A stretch of DNA of 64,000 nucleotides from Pseudomonadota bacterium (GCA_030538605.1 JAUNTQ010000006.1:20689-84688); one strand, 5' to 3'. Positions 28,577 to 36,831 are shown, numbered from the stretch's first letter. Made by a program: numbers and translations. Notes: a model not told the origin generated them from the letters alone.

Positions 28577-28924
28577 ATGACCTTGACCATCGTCCTCAAC
28601 GATCAGCCATTTCGGGCCACGCTCGCCAGCAGCCCCGCCGCGCGCGCCCTGGCCGCGCACCTGCCCTTGTCGCTGACGCTGCAGGACTACGAGGGCACCG
28701 AAAAGATCGCCAAGCTGCCCTTTCGCCTGCCCGACGAAGCCGGCGCCGCGCACACCGGCCGGCCGGGCGACATCACCTATTACGCGCCGTGGGGCAACCT
28801 GGCGCTGTTCCATGGCGACGGCCCCAGCGTGCCGCCGGGCCTGGTCTACCTCGGGCGCTTCGAAGGCGACGCCACCGCCGCGCTGCGCGGTGCCACGCGC
28901 ATTCGCATCGAGCGCGCACAGTAA
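28577..28924 (+). CDS. Cyclophilin-like fold protein
   Basis: 115 residues. The pattern LNDQPFRATLASSPAARALAAHLPLSLTLQDYEGTEKIAKLP, then GDITYYAPWGNLALFHGD and GLVYLGRFEGD, is that of the small bacterial cyclophilin-like (DUF3830/cyclophil-like 2) proteins. These often sit beside oxidoreductases and hydrolases under LysR control. No prolyl isomerase activity has been shown for the group as far as I know. Start ATG 28577; 43 bp after the hydrolase. Confidence 0.8.
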   Translation: MTLTIVLNDQPFRATLASSPAARALAAHLPLSLTLQDYEGTEKIAKLPFRLPDEAGAAHTGRPGDITYYAPWGNLALFHGDGPSVPPGLVYLGRFEGDATAALRGATRIRIERAQ

Positions 28925-28935
28925 AGAGCAAGAGC

Positions 28936-29592
28936 ATGAAAACCACCACCATGACCGAGCGGCCACCGCAACCCCAGCCCGCCGACATCTTTGCTCGCGA
29001 ACTCGCCGGCGAAGTCATCTCCGGCGCCGACCCGCAATACCCCCGCATCGCCGAGCTGATCACCGAAGCGCAAAAAGTCATCGCCGAGATGAACACCGGC
29101 TACCACGGCCCGGACGAGATGCGCGCGCTGTTCGAGCGCCTCACCGGCCGGCCGGTCGATGAGTCTTTCTGGCTGATGCAGCCCTTCTACACGGACTTCG
29201 GCAAGAACATCCGCATCGGCCGCAACGTCTTCGTCAACCACGCCTGCGAGTTCATGGACCGCGGCGGCATCACGATCGAAGACGACGTGCTGATCGGCCC
29301 CAAGGTCAACCTGGTCACCATCAATCACCCGCTCGATCCGGCGCGGCGGCACGCCACCTGGTGCGCGCCCATCGTCATCCGGCGCGGCGCCTGGCTGGGC
29401 GCGGCGGTGTCGGTCATGCCCGGCGTGACCATTGGCGAAAACGCCGTGGTCGCGGCCAACGCGGTGGTCACCAAGGACGTGCCCGACAACGCCATCGTGG
29501 GCGGCGTGCCCGCACGCTTCATCCGCTGGATCGACGCCGCCCACGCACCCACCGAACGCGCCACCAACAGCACCGAAAAGCACGCCGCCTGA
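28936..29592 (+). CDS. Sugar O-acetyltransferase (LbH hexapeptide repeat)
   Basis: 218 residues of the maltose/galactoside O-acetyltransferase (Maa/LacA/NodL) type, transferring acetyl from acetyl-CoA to a sugar or similar hydroxyl. An N-terminal helical Mac-like domain (about 20-70) with MNTGYHGPDEMRALFERLTG precedes a left-handed beta helix with hexapeptide repeats (IRIGRNVFVNH, ITIEDDVLIGPKV, VTIGENAVVAANAVV). The active-site histidine is in NHPLDPARR. Start ATG 28936 follows AAGAGCAAGAG. The C-terminal 20 residues are an extension. Last gene of this cluster. Confidence 0.9.
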   Translation: MKTTTMTERPPQPQPADIFARELAGEVISGADPQYPRIAELITEAQKVIAEMNTGYHGPDEMRALFERLTGRPVDESFWLMQPFYTDFGKNIRIGRNVFVNHACEFMDRGGITIEDDVLIGPKVNLVTINHPLDPARRHATWCAPIVIRRGAWLGAAVSVMPGVTIGENAVVAANAVVTKDVPDNAIVGGVPARFIRWIDAAHAPTERATNSTEKHAA

Positions 29593-29792
29593 AAGCTGCC
29601 CGCGCCTTTCCCCAGCGGGTTTGTGCATGTACACATCGCGTGGCCTTGTTTTTTTTGGGGGTATATGGCTTTTCCGCGCTTCAGACGTGCGCTGCAAGAC
29701 ATGCAGGTCGGGAGTATGTGGGATGCCCCGATGTGTGCAGGCGCAAGCCCAACGGCGCGAGGCAGCCAAGCAAGGTCGGCTTGTTCCTGGGT

Positions 29793-30338
29793 TCAGCTTG
29801 AGGCCACTGAGCGCGGCACCATAGCAGCGGCGCCCACGGGGCAAACCGCCACGCACTCACCGCAGGCGGTGCAGGCCTGCGGGTCAAGCTGCATTTGCGC
29901 AATGCCGCCCAGCGCGGGCCGAAAGCGGATGGCGCGCGCATCGCAGGCGTCGCCGCAGGTGCGGCATTCCACCTTTTGCAGCGCCAGGCAGTGAGGCGCG
30001 ATGCGCACTTGCCAGCCGGGCCAGGCGGCGCGGAGCGCATCGGGGCCGTGCGCCGCTTCGGCGGCGGCGCGGTTGAGCGCCCGTGGCGCGCAGGCGGTGT
30101 CGCAGGCGCCGCAGAAGTCGCAGCCTTGCGCGCTGAAGTCCACCGCTGGAAAGCCGCCGTCACCCACGGCCAGCACGCCGCGCGGGCAGGCCGTGACGCA
30201 GGCGTGGCAGCGCGTGCACTGCTCGGCAAAGCGCGCCTCGGCCAGCGCCCAGGGCGGACGCTGCACGGCAGGTGCCTGCGGCGCAGCGGCTTCGGCCATG
30301 CGCCCGCGCAGAAAGGAGCGGCGGCGCGGGTCGATCAT
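29793..30338 (-). CDS. napF: Ferredoxin-type protein NapF
   Basis: 181-residue cytosolic iron-sulfur protein that helps assemble the NapA Fe-S cluster. It begins with DPRRRSFLRGR, the NapF N-terminal pattern, and has three [4Fe-4S] motifs: CTRCHACVTACP, CDFCGACDTACA, and CTACGECVAVCP, with CRTCGDAC between. It is the last gene of the ccm operon: its start overlaps the ccmI stop (ATGA). It is therefore separated from napDAGHBC by 3.4 kb and lies on the opposite strand. Confidence 0.92.
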   Translation of the reverse strand: MIDPRRRSFLRGRMAEAAAPQAPAVQRPPWALAEARFAEQCTRCHACVTACPRGVLAVGDGGFPAVDFSAQGCDFCGACDTACAPRALNRAAAEAAHGPDALRAAWPGWQVRIAPHCLALQKVECRTCGDACDARAIRFRPALGGIAQMQLDPQACTACGECVAVCPVGAAAMVPRSVASS

Positions 30339-31087
30339 TGACTTGATGCAGGCACTGGCAGCGCAACACCTGCACCCGCGCCAGTGTGTGCACCCGCACC
30401 CTGCACGCGCGGATCACGCCCTTCGGCCAGTTGCGTCAACGCGGCGTCAAGCGCCTGGCGGTCGGCGCTGTCTTCAGGGTAGAGATTGCTCAACTGCATC
30501 AGCACGCCATGCGCGGCCTGGGTGTCGCCCCGGTCAAGCGCGGCCAGTCCGCGCAGCATGAGCACGCCGGGGTCGTCAGGCTCCAGGCTCATGGCGCGGG
30601 CCAGCAACTCCTGGCTGCGGCGGTCGAAGCGCTGGCCCTGGCTGAGGATGCGCGCCTCGGTCCATTCGGCCATCGTCTCCACGTCGTCCCAGGCCAGCGG
30701 CCTGGCGTGCTCGAACGCTTCGGCGGCGTCGGCGTGGCGTTGCAGCACCTTGTAGCTGCGCGCCAGCATGAGCCAGCCTGCGGGGTTGTCGGGCTGCGCC
30801 TTCAGGCGGTCGGCCAGCTTGTCCACCATGGTTTCGGCGGATTCGTCCGGCGTCGGGTGGCGGTCTCGCGGGTTCAGCCCGCGCGGGTTGCCCAAGGCGG
30901 CATACAGCGCCATCACCAGCAAGGGCACAGCCAGTGTGAGCAACCAGGTGCGTCGCGCGCCGCCATCGCCCTGCGTTGGCGCAACTGCCCACGACAGCGA
31001 CGCGGTGAACACGGCCACCAGCGCCATTGCACCCAGCACGAAAGGCCAAAGCCAGTCGAAGGCCCAGATCATGGCGGTGGCGCTCAT
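30335..31087 (-). CDS. ccmI: Cytochrome c biogenesis protein CcmI (TPR)
   Basis: 250 residues. An N-terminal membrane part with two helices (about 7-28 and 43-62) precedes a TPR domain (about 85-230; AGWLMLARSYKVLQRHADAAEAFEHA and related repeats) that binds the C-terminus of apocytochrome c for ligation. Start ATG 31087 overlaps the ccmH stop. It is shorter than the 400-residue CcmI of some proteobacteria; the C-terminal periplasmic domain is reduced. Confidence 0.85.
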   Translation of the reverse strand: MSATAMIWAFDWLWPFVLGAMALVAVFTASLSWAVAPTQGDGGARRTWLLTLAVPLLVMALYAALGNPRGLNPRDRHPTPDESAETMVDKLADRLKAQPDNPAGWLMLARSYKVLQRHADAAEAFEHARPLAWDDVETMAEWTEARILSQGQRFDRRSQELLARAMSLEPDDPGVLMLRGLAALDRGDTQAAHGVLMQLSNLYPEDSADRQALDAALTQLAEGRDPRVQGAGAHTGAGAGVALPVPASSQ

Positions 31088-31518
31088 GCGTCTGTCTCCT
31101 GCGCGTCCTCGGCAGCGCCATCGGGCGCTGCGCGCTGGCGCACCGTGCGCCACACGATGAAGCCGCCTGCGCCCAGCAGCAAGAGCGGCCCCACCCACAG
31201 CAGCAAAGTGCTGGCACGCAGCGGCGGCTGGTAGTTGACGAAGTCGCCGTAGCGGGCCAGCAGAAAGTCGCGGATCTGCGCGTCGCTCTGGCCTTGCTCC
31301 ATCAGGGTGCGGATCTCGCGTTTCAAGTCCATCGCCAGCGGCGCGTGCGAGTCGGCCAGCGACTCGTTCTGACACACCAGGCAGCGCAGATCCTGCGTGA
31401 GCGTGTGCATGCGGTCGGCCAGCTCGTCGGCATGGGCAACGCTGAAGTACGCTACTATAAAAATAGCTGTCAGCGCTTTATTTACAAACGCAAAAGGCTT
31501 GAAACGTTTGAAAATCAT
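31084..31518 (-). CDS. ccmH: Cytochrome c biogenesis protein CcmH
   Basis: 144-residue membrane-anchored thiol protein that keeps the apocytochrome CXXCH reduced for heme ligation. A signal peptide is followed by the RCLVCQNES motif (about 45-53) and a C-terminal transmembrane helix (about 105-123). The AT-rich DNA at 31450-31500 that encodes the signal peptide contains AAAAATAGCTG, resembling the AGCTGCTTGCG repeat family. Confidence 0.92.
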   Translation of the reverse strand: MIFKRFKPFAFVNKALTAIFIVAYFSVAHADELADRMHTLTQDLRCLVCQNESLADSHAPLAMDLKREIRTLMEQGQSDAQIRDFLLARYGDFVNYQPPLRASTLLLWVGPLLLLGAGGFIVWRTVRQRAAPDGAAEDAQETDA

Positions 31519-32108
31519 CGGCCTGCCTCCAGCAACGGCACGATGCGCGTGCGGATGATCTCGTCGGTCAGCGCGCCCACGTGCTTGAAGCGGATGACGC
31601 CTTGCGCGTCGACGACAAAGGTCTCGGGCGCGCCATACACGCCCAGGTCAATGCCCAGCCGCCCGTCCTCATCGACCACCGAGGCAAAGAACGGGTTGCC
31701 ATGCCGCCCGAGCCAGCCCAGGGCGTCGGCGCGTTTGTCCTTGTAGTTGAGGCCAAGCAACTGGTCGGCATGGCCTTGCGCGGCGAGCTGTTTTGACAGG
31801 CGCGTCAGCTCAGGGTGTTCTTGCAGGCAGGTGACGCACCATGACGCCCACAGGTTGACCAAGCGCGCCTTGCCGCGCCAGTCGGCCGGCCCCATGCGGT
31901 GCTCGGGCGCTTCCAGCACAGGCAGCGCGCGCGCGGGCCAGGGCTGGCCGATGAGCGCGCTGGGCAGCTCGCGCGGGTCGCGCGTCAGCCCCACGGCCAG
32001 CAGCACCAGCAGTGCAGCCATCGCCCCGAAGGCGGCCCACAAGCCCCAGCGGCGGCGCGTGCCAGCCGCCTGCACATCGGATGCGGCGAGCGAGTGGCCG
32101 TGACTCAT
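31515..32108 (-). CDS. ccmG: Thiol:disulfide interchange protein CcmG/DsbE
   Basis: 197-residue inner-membrane-anchored thioredoxin-like protein. One N-terminal helix (about 22-44), then a thioredoxin domain with the active site WASWCVTC (about 93-100) and the GVYGAPETFVVD cis-proline loop. It reduces CcmH or apocytochrome. The start overlaps the ccmF stop and the stop overlaps the ccmH start, both as ATGA, showing translational coupling. Confidence 0.94.
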   Translation of the reverse strand: MSHGHSLAASDVQAAGTRRRWGLWAAFGAMAALLVLLAVGLTRDPRELPSALIGQPWPARALPVLEAPEHRMGPADWRGKARLVNLWASWCVTCLQEHPELTRLSKQLAAQGHADQLLGLNYKDKRADALGWLGRHGNPFFASVVDEDGRLGIDLGVYGAPETFVVDAQGVIRFKHVGALTDEIIRTRIVPLLEAGR

Positions 32109-34168
32109 GAAGCCTCCTGCGCAACGACGGGCGCTGGATCCGGTGCCTGCACGCGGCCAGCCGCCGCCACGCGCCGAGGCCGATAACGCCGCGCCGCCGC
32201 CGCAACGAAAGCCCCCAGCGCCATCCACACCACGCCGATCCACACCCAGCGCATCAGCGGCTTGTATTGCACGCGCACGCTCCACGCGCCGTAGGGCGTG
32301 CCCTCCAGCGGCTCGCCCAGCGCCACATAAATGTCCCGGCCCAAACCCCAGTCGATGGCGCTTTCGGTCATGGGCATGGCGCTGCCGGTGTAGTTGCGCT
32401 TTTCGGCGTGCAGCGTGCGGGCGCTGCCGCCATTGGCCGCGCAGTCGAGGGTGAACACGCCGCGCAGCGCCGTGTAGTTGGGGCCGCGCTCGGGCTGCAC
32501 GCGCTCGAAGGTCAGCGCACAGCCGCCGATGGCGTGTTGCGCGGCGGCGGCATCGGGCGCGGGCGTGCCGTCCTTGGTCACGGCGGGGGTCATGCGCACA
32601 TCGCGCTCCACACCGTGGCCGCCCACCACCGCCACGCCCGCAGCAAACACCGCCACGCCCAGGTGCGCCGTGACCATGCCCCACTGCGATGCAGTCAAGC
32701 CGCCCTTGCGCCACTGCCGCAGCGCCCACACACCCGTGGCCAGCGCCACGCACGCGGCCAGCGCCAGCGTCAGCGCCACCAGTGGTTTGACTTGAGAAAA
32801 AACGCTGTAAAGCGTCACTGAACAGGTGCCAGATGCTATTAAAAATAAAACGATCAATCCCCACATCCAGCGGCGCGCGCCGCCTTGCATGCCTCGGCCC
32901 CAGCGCAGCCACGCGGCGGGCACCAGCAGCGCCAGCAGCGCCAGATACACAGGTGCCAGCACCGCCTCGAAATACGGCGGCCCCACGCTGATCTTGCCCA
33001 GGTTCAATGCGTCCATGGCCAGCGGATACAGCGTGCCCAGCAGCACCGTGGCACACGAGACGATGAGCAGCAGGTTGTTAAGCAGCACGCCCGTTTCGCG
33101 CGACGCCAGCGCCGTGGGCAGTGGCCCGCGCGCATCGTGCAGGCGCTCGGCGTGGCGCGCATACAGGCCCATCGCACCCAGCAGAAAACCCGCAATCAAG
33201 CCCAGCAAGAACACGCCCCGGCGCGGATCGGTGGCAAAAGCATGCACCGAAGTGATCACGCCCGAGCGCACCAGAAACAGCCCCAGCAGCGCCAGCATGA
33301 ACGCGCCAATGGCGAGCACCGCCGTCCAGTGCGGCAACGCACGGCGGCCTTCGCGCACCACCAGCGTGTGCGCCAGTGCGGCCAGCACCAGCCAGGGCAT
33401 GAACGAGGCGTTTTCCACCGGGTCCCAGAACCACCAGCCGCCCCAGCCCAGTTCGTAATAAGCCCACCACGAACCCAGCGCAATGCCCAGCGACAGAAAC
33501 CCCCAGGCGATCAGCACGAAGGGGCGCATGGCCCTGACCCATTTTTCGCGCGTGCCATAGGCTAGCACGGCCATCACCATCGCAAACGGCACCGCCGTGC
33601 CCACATAGCCCAGGTACAAGAGCGGCGGGTGCAGCGCCAGCCCCAGGTCTTGCAGCAGCGGGTTCAGACTCTGCCCCTCGTCAGCGGCGGGCAGCAGGCG
33701 CACGAAGGGGTTGGAGGTGAGCAACACGAAGGCCAGCATGGCCAGCGACACCAAGCCGAGAAAACCCAGCACGCGCGTGGCGTAAGCCGCTTCATGCGCC
33801 TGTGGGCCCGCAGCGCTTTCCGTGCGGCTGGCTGCCAGCGGCAGCCACCACGCCGCCAGCACCGACCAGCCCGCCAGTATCAGCACCCACAGCAGCAGCG
33901 AGCCTTCGTGCCCACCCCAGATGGCGGAGATCTTGTAGAGCAGGGGCAAATCGCGGTGGCCGTGCTGCACCACATACACCACCGAGAAGTCGTCCTGCAC
34001 AAAGGCCACGCCCAGCAACACGAAAGCCACAGCCAGCGCCCCCGCCTGCCACGCCAGCGCCACACACGCCAGGCGCGGCTGCGCCTGCGCAGCCAGGCCC
34101 GCCCACGCCTGCGCAGCCGCCGCGATGAAGGCAAAAATCAATAGAAGGTGGGCAAGTTCGGGGAGCAT
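32105..34168 (-). CDS. ccmF: Cytochrome c heme lyase subunit CcmF
   Basis: 687-residue polytopic inner-membrane protein with roughly 14-15 helices. It carries the tryptophan-rich heme-handling WWD domain (GWGGWWFWDPVENASFMPW, about 229-247) and the conserved HEGSLLLW histidine region (about 86-94). With CcmH/I it ligates heme to apocytochrome c. It begins 11 bp after the stop of the inserted vapC gene, which separates it from ccmE. Confidence 0.96.
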   Translation of the reverse strand: MLPELAHLLLIFAFIAAAAQAWAGLAAQAQPRLACVALAWQAGALAVAFVLLGVAFVQDDFSVVYVVQHGHRDLPLLYKISAIWGGHEGSLLLWVLILAGWSVLAAWWLPLAASRTESAAGPQAHEAAYATRVLGFLGLVSLAMLAFVLLTSNPFVRLLPAADEGQSLNPLLQDLGLALHPPLLYLGYVGTAVPFAMVMAVLAYGTREKWVRAMRPFVLIAWGFLSLGIALGSWWAYYELGWGGWWFWDPVENASFMPWLVLAALAHTLVVREGRRALPHWTAVLAIGAFMLALLGLFLVRSGVITSVHAFATDPRRGVFLLGLIAGFLLGAMGLYARHAERLHDARGPLPTALASRETGVLLNNLLLIVSCATVLLGTLYPLAMDALNLGKISVGPPYFEAVLAPVYLALLALLVPAAWLRWGRGMQGGARRWMWGLIVLFLIASGTCSVTLYSVFSQVKPLVALTLALAACVALATGVWALRQWRKGGLTASQWGMVTAHLGVAVFAAGVAVVGGHGVERDVRMTPAVTKDGTPAPDAAAAQHAIGGCALTFERVQPERGPNYTALRGVFTLDCAANGGSARTLHAEKRNYTGSAMPMTESAIDWGLGRDIYVALGEPLEGTPYGAWSVRVQYKPLMRWVWIGVVWMALGAFVAAAARRYRPRRVAAAGRVQAPDPAPVVAQEAS

Positions 34169-34178
34169 GGGGTCTTTT

Positions 34179-34580
34179 TCATTCCGTCAACCAGGCGGCA
34201 CCTTCGAGCTTTGCGCACGCCTTGTCGAAGGTCCAAAGCGGTGCTTCGCCCGCCTGCCAAGCCAGACCGACGTGAACGCCGTCGGCAAAATCCGCACGAC
34301 CTTGCTCGTACAGGCGAAGTGCCACCTCAACGGCAGATTCGGATTCGATCGACAGCTCTGCGGCAGACAACAGCGCCGCCATCGTTGCCAGGATGTCCGG
34401 CTTGGCAAAACCGAAGCTGGCGCGCAGCACCCACTCCAGCTCGATCACGATCGTCACCGGCACGAACAAGGTGTCACCCGCTCGCACGGCACGTGCCATC
34501 AGGCCGCGCGCCAACGCAAGCTGGCGCGCATCGTCCCGCACGAGATAACGCACGAGGATGTTGGTGTCGAGCGCCGCCAT
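34179..34580 (-). CDS. vapC: PIN-domain toxin VapC
   Basis: 133-residue type II toxin RNase. PIN acidic residues are visible: Asp5 (MAALDTNILVRYL), Glu near 48 (IVIELEWVL), Asp in ADFADGVHVGLA (about 96-99) and Asp in TFDKAC (about 118). It lies 9 bp after the stop of the AbrB-like antitoxin gene and is inserted, in the same orientation, between ccmE and ccmF. It ends 10 bp before ccmF, so read-through or cotranscription with ccm is likely. Confidence 0.9.
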   Translation of the reverse strand: MAALDTNILVRYLVRDDARQLALARGLMARAVRAGDTLFVPVTIVIELEWVLRASFGFAKPDILATMAALLSAAELSIESESAVEVALRLYEQGRADFADGVHVGLAWQAGEAPLWTFDKACAKLEGAAWLTE

Positions 34581-34589
34581 GTCCCTGGT

Positions 34590-34826
34590 TCATTCGCCGG
34601 GCGGATGCGCCCATGCGTTCATCTCGGCGACCTTGACCTTGCGTCCTGCCGGTGCCTTGAGCATGCCCGCCAGTTCGAGAATCGAGCGGTTCTTGGCCCG
34701 CACGACCACCGCCCCATCAGGCATGGCATGCCAGCGCAGCTTGGTGCCCGGCTGCGCATTCAGCACGTCGCGAATGGCTTGCGGCACCGTGGTCTGGCCT
34801 TTGAGGGTGAGGGTGGATTCCTGCAT
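34590..34826 (-). CDS. vapB: AbrB/MazE-like antitoxin VapB
   Basis: 78 residues. N-terminal SpoVT/AbrB swapped-hairpin DNA-binding fold with LTLKGQTTVPQAIRDVL and LRWHAMPDGAVVVR, then a C-terminal toxin-binding tail (LELAGMLKAPAGRKV). It pairs with the adjacent VapC. The short AT-rich gap upstream (34827-34864) separates it from the ccmE stop and probably carries the autoregulated promoter. Confidence 0.88.
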   Translation of the reverse strand: MQESTLTLKGQTTVPQAIRDVLNAQPGTKLRWHAMPDGAVVVRAKNRSILELAGMLKAPAGRKVKVAEMNAWAHPPGE

Positions 34827-34864
34827 CTTGATTCCTTACTTTTTTATAAATTGTAATGAACCCA
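34827..34864 (-). promoter_or_regulatory. AT-rich promoter/operator region of vapBC
   Basis: 38 bp, markedly AT-rich against its GC-rich surroundings, with TTTATAAA and inverted TTAC/GTAA arms at 34836-34854. It is the only room for a vapBC promoter and would also lie in the ccm transcript. The -10 candidate on the minus strand is the TATAAA at 34844-34849. Confidence 0.35.
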
Positions 34865-35308
34865 TCAAGGCTTGTGCACCTCGATGCCCGGTGCCACGTA
34901 GTTCTCGTCGTGCTTGGCCAGCACCTCGCTGGCGACGAGCCGGCCCTGGGCATCCAGGCGGCCTTGCGCGACCGCGCCCTTGCCTTCGACGAACAGATCG
35001 GGCAGCACGCCGCGATAGACCACGGGCACGGTGTGCGCGCTGTCCATCAGCACAAAGCGCACTTCCAGATCGGTGCCGCCCAGCCGCTGGATGGAGCCCT
35101 CCTGCACCATGCCGCCGATGCGCACCCCGTCCTTGCCCTGCGCCTGGCCTTGCGCCACCTGCGTGGGGGTGAGGAAAAACACCAGGTTGTCGCTGAACGC
35201 GCGCAGCACCAGCGCCAGCGCCATGCCGCCCAGCAGCAAGGCCGCGCTGATGAACAGCAGGCGCTTGCGGCGCGGCGTCCAGGCCGAAGGCAGGGCGGGG
35301 GTGCTCAT
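34865..35308 (-). CDS. ccmE: Heme chaperone CcmE
   Basis: 147-residue periplasmic heme chaperone with one N-terminal anchor (about 15-37) and an OB-fold. The covalent heme histidine is in LAKHDENY (about 133-140), the conserved HxENY motif. Start ATG 35308 overlaps the ccmD stop. The downstream order in a typical ccm operon would be ccmF at once; here vapBC intervenes. Confidence 0.95.
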   Translation of the reverse strand: MSTPALPSAWTPRRKRLLFISAALLLGGMALALVLRAFSDNLVFFLTPTQVAQGQAQGKDGVRIGGMVQEGSIQRLGGTDLEVRFVLMDSAHTVPVVYRGVLPDLFVEGKGAVAQGRLDAQGRLVASEVLAKHDENYVAPGIEVHKP

Positions 35309-35475
35309 GGCGTGCCCTCCGCAAGGCGCACGGCGCGCGCGCGCCGCCGCAGCGCCCACCACTCCCACGCCAGCGCCAGCGCCGTGATGCCGAAGGCGGG
35401 CCACACATAGGCACCGTGCCTGCCCATTTGCACGAAGGCTTGAAAGTCGCTAAACCAGGGTTGCATGAAACTCAT
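35305..35475 (-). CDS. ccmD: Heme exporter small subunit CcmD
   Basis: 56-residue protein found by reading the minus strand between ccmC and ccmE. It begins MSFMQPWFSDFQAFVQMG, then HGAYVWPAFGITALALAWEWW as a single membrane helix, and a basic cytosolic tail RRRARAVRLAEG. This is the CcmD pattern. It stabilises CcmE on the CcmABC complex. The stop overlaps the ccmE start (ATGA); the ccmC stop is 7 bp upstream. Confidence 0.93.
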   Translation of the reverse strand: MSFMQPWFSDFQAFVQMGRHGAYVWPAFGITALALAWEWWALRRRARAVRLAEGTP

Positions 35476-35482
35476 GGTGTTT

Positions 35483-36277
35483 TCAACGATTGGCGCCCGC
35501 TGGCAAAGCGCGAGTAGCTATTGAAAAAGAAGCATCTTCCGCAGGCTGTTGCAGCGCCTGCAACCAGCGCGTGTGCGCCTCGCGCTCTTCGATCAGCAGT
35601 TGCACGCGCTTGAAGGCGGTGGCACACGTCCACGCCCAGGCCGCGCCCGCCATCAGCAGCAGCCCAGCCAGCGTGGCCGTGGGCATGCTCGCGCCGCCGG
35701 GCGTGATGCTGGCACCCTGGTGCAGCGTGTTCCACCAATGCACCGAAAAGTAGATGACCGGCAGATTCAGCGCCCCCAGCAGCCCCAGCACGGCGCAGGG
35801 CCGGTCAGCGCTGGCGCGGCCTTCGTGCGCACGCAAGAGGGCCAGATAGCCCAGGTAGATGAACAGCAGCAGCAGCGACGTGGTCAGCCGCGCATCCCAC
35901 ACCCACCAGGTGCCCCACATCGGCTTGCCCCACAGCGCGCCAGTGGCCAGCGACAAGAAGGCGAACACCGCCCCCGTGGGCGCGAGCGCGTGCGCCATCA
36001 GGTGCGAAGCGCGCGTGCGCCACACCAGGCCAACGAAGCTCCAGAACGCGATGGCGGCGTAAATCCACATCGACATCCACGCCGCCGGCACATGCACGTA
36101 CAGCATGCGGTAGCCCTCGCCCTGCACAGCGTCGGCAGGCGTGGCCACCAGCGCCAGCCACAGGCCGGGCAGCAGCAGCGCCAACGCCAGCCACAGGCAA
36201 GGCCGCACCCAGCGCCCAGCCAGCGCGTGCAGGCGCTTGGGGGCGGCAAAGTGGAACAGCGTAGGGGGCAAAGCCAT
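35483..36277 (-). CDS. ccmC: Heme transporter/delivery protein CcmC
   Basis: 264-residue inner-membrane protein with six helices and the WWD motif (WGTWWVWDARLTTSLLLL, about 126-143), flanked by periplasmic histidines (VHVPAAWMS, about 61; VHWWNTLHQG, about 184). It loads heme onto CcmE. The C-terminal residues (DASFSIATRALP) come from DNA containing AGCTATTGAAAAAGAAGC, which may be repeat-derived. Between ccmB and this gene lies about 550 bp of inserted DNA. Confidence 0.94.
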   Translation of the reverse strand: MALPPTLFHFAAPKRLHALAGRWVRPCLWLALALLLPGLWLALVATPADAVQGEGYRMLYVHVPAAWMSMWIYAAIAFWSFVGLVWRTRASHLMAHALAPTGAVFAFLSLATGALWGKPMWGTWWVWDARLTTSLLLLFIYLGYLALLRAHEGRASADRPCAVLGLLGALNLPVIYFSVHWWNTLHQGASITPGGASMPTATLAGLLLMAGAAWAWTCATAFKRVQLLIEEREAHTRWLQALQQPAEDASFSIATRALPAGANR

Positions 36278-36383
36278 GCGAGCGACTCTAGCGAGAGAGT
36301 GCTCGCCGAACCTTGACTTGGCTCATTTTTTGACGCGTATCAAGATTGCGCCGGGCCGGTATCGCGCAGGGTTGAACGGCGGG

Positions 36384-36653
36384 TCAAACGCGCTTGACGG
36401 CGCTGGCGGCTTGCAACGCACGTTGCAGCGCGGCATTGGGCTGACAGGGCTGGGCAAGTGCCTGAGCCAAGGCCAGGGTGTCACGCGCACTCATTTCAAG
36501 CCGCGCCTGCCGATCCATCAACTGCTGCGCCTTCTCCTGCGCCGCCGCGCGCACGAAAGCGGGCACCGTGGTACCAACGAGCGCGGCACCCAATGCCAGC
36601 AGGTTCATGTCGGCGCTATCCAAGGTCACACTCAAACGGGCGGTTGCGGGCAT
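36384..36653 (-). CDS. DUF1778 (TacA-like) antitoxin, apparently orphan
   Basis: 89 residues. N-terminal strand RLSVTLDSADMNLL and helix VPAFVRAAAQEKAQQLM resemble a ribbon-helix-helix DUF1778 antitoxin, followed by the ARLEMSARDTLALAQALAQPCQPN segment typical of TacA-type toxin-binding tails. The partner is normally a GNAT toxin gene directly downstream, but only about 106 bp without a coding frame separates this gene from ccmC. It sits on the ccm strand between ccmB and ccmC. Confidence 0.7.
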   Translation of the reverse strand: MPATARLSVTLDSADMNLLALGAALVGTTVPAFVRAAAQEKAQQLMDRQARLEMSARDTLALAQALAQPCQPNAALQRALQAASAVKRV

Positions 36654-36677
36654 GAAGAGCTTTCTTGATATTCAACG

Positions 36678-36831
36678 TTATTCACACGGCTCAACCACCG
36701 TCAGCCACGGCCATCGGCGCTGATAGCTGCGCGCCTTGCGCATGAAAAGTTCGGGCACGGGATGACGTGGGTTGATGCGCAGCACCCCTGCCGCCAGCTT
36801 CTCCAGGCCATTTCCGCCAACAGCATGCGAG
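36678..36831 (-). other. Possible gene remnant between ccmB and the antitoxin
   Basis: One minus-strand frame reads EKLAAGVLRINPRHPVPELF and QRRWPWLTVVEPCE before a stop at 36678. It looks protein-like in composition but has no start of its own and I do not recognise it. A second, short frame with an ATG (MLLAEMAWRSW) overlaps it. It may be debris of the event that placed the antitoxin in the ccm operon. Confidence 0.3.

Noticed and set aside
31439..31510. Additional copies of the AGCTGCTTGCG repeat in ccmH, ccmF and ccmC
   Set aside because: Only one arm-like fragment is visible in each, inside coding sequence; too short to call elements.
36278..36383. Hidden GNAT toxin gene next to the DUF1778 antitoxin
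   Set aside because: The 106 bp before ccmC contains no open frame resembling an acetyltransferase; any toxin has been lost.
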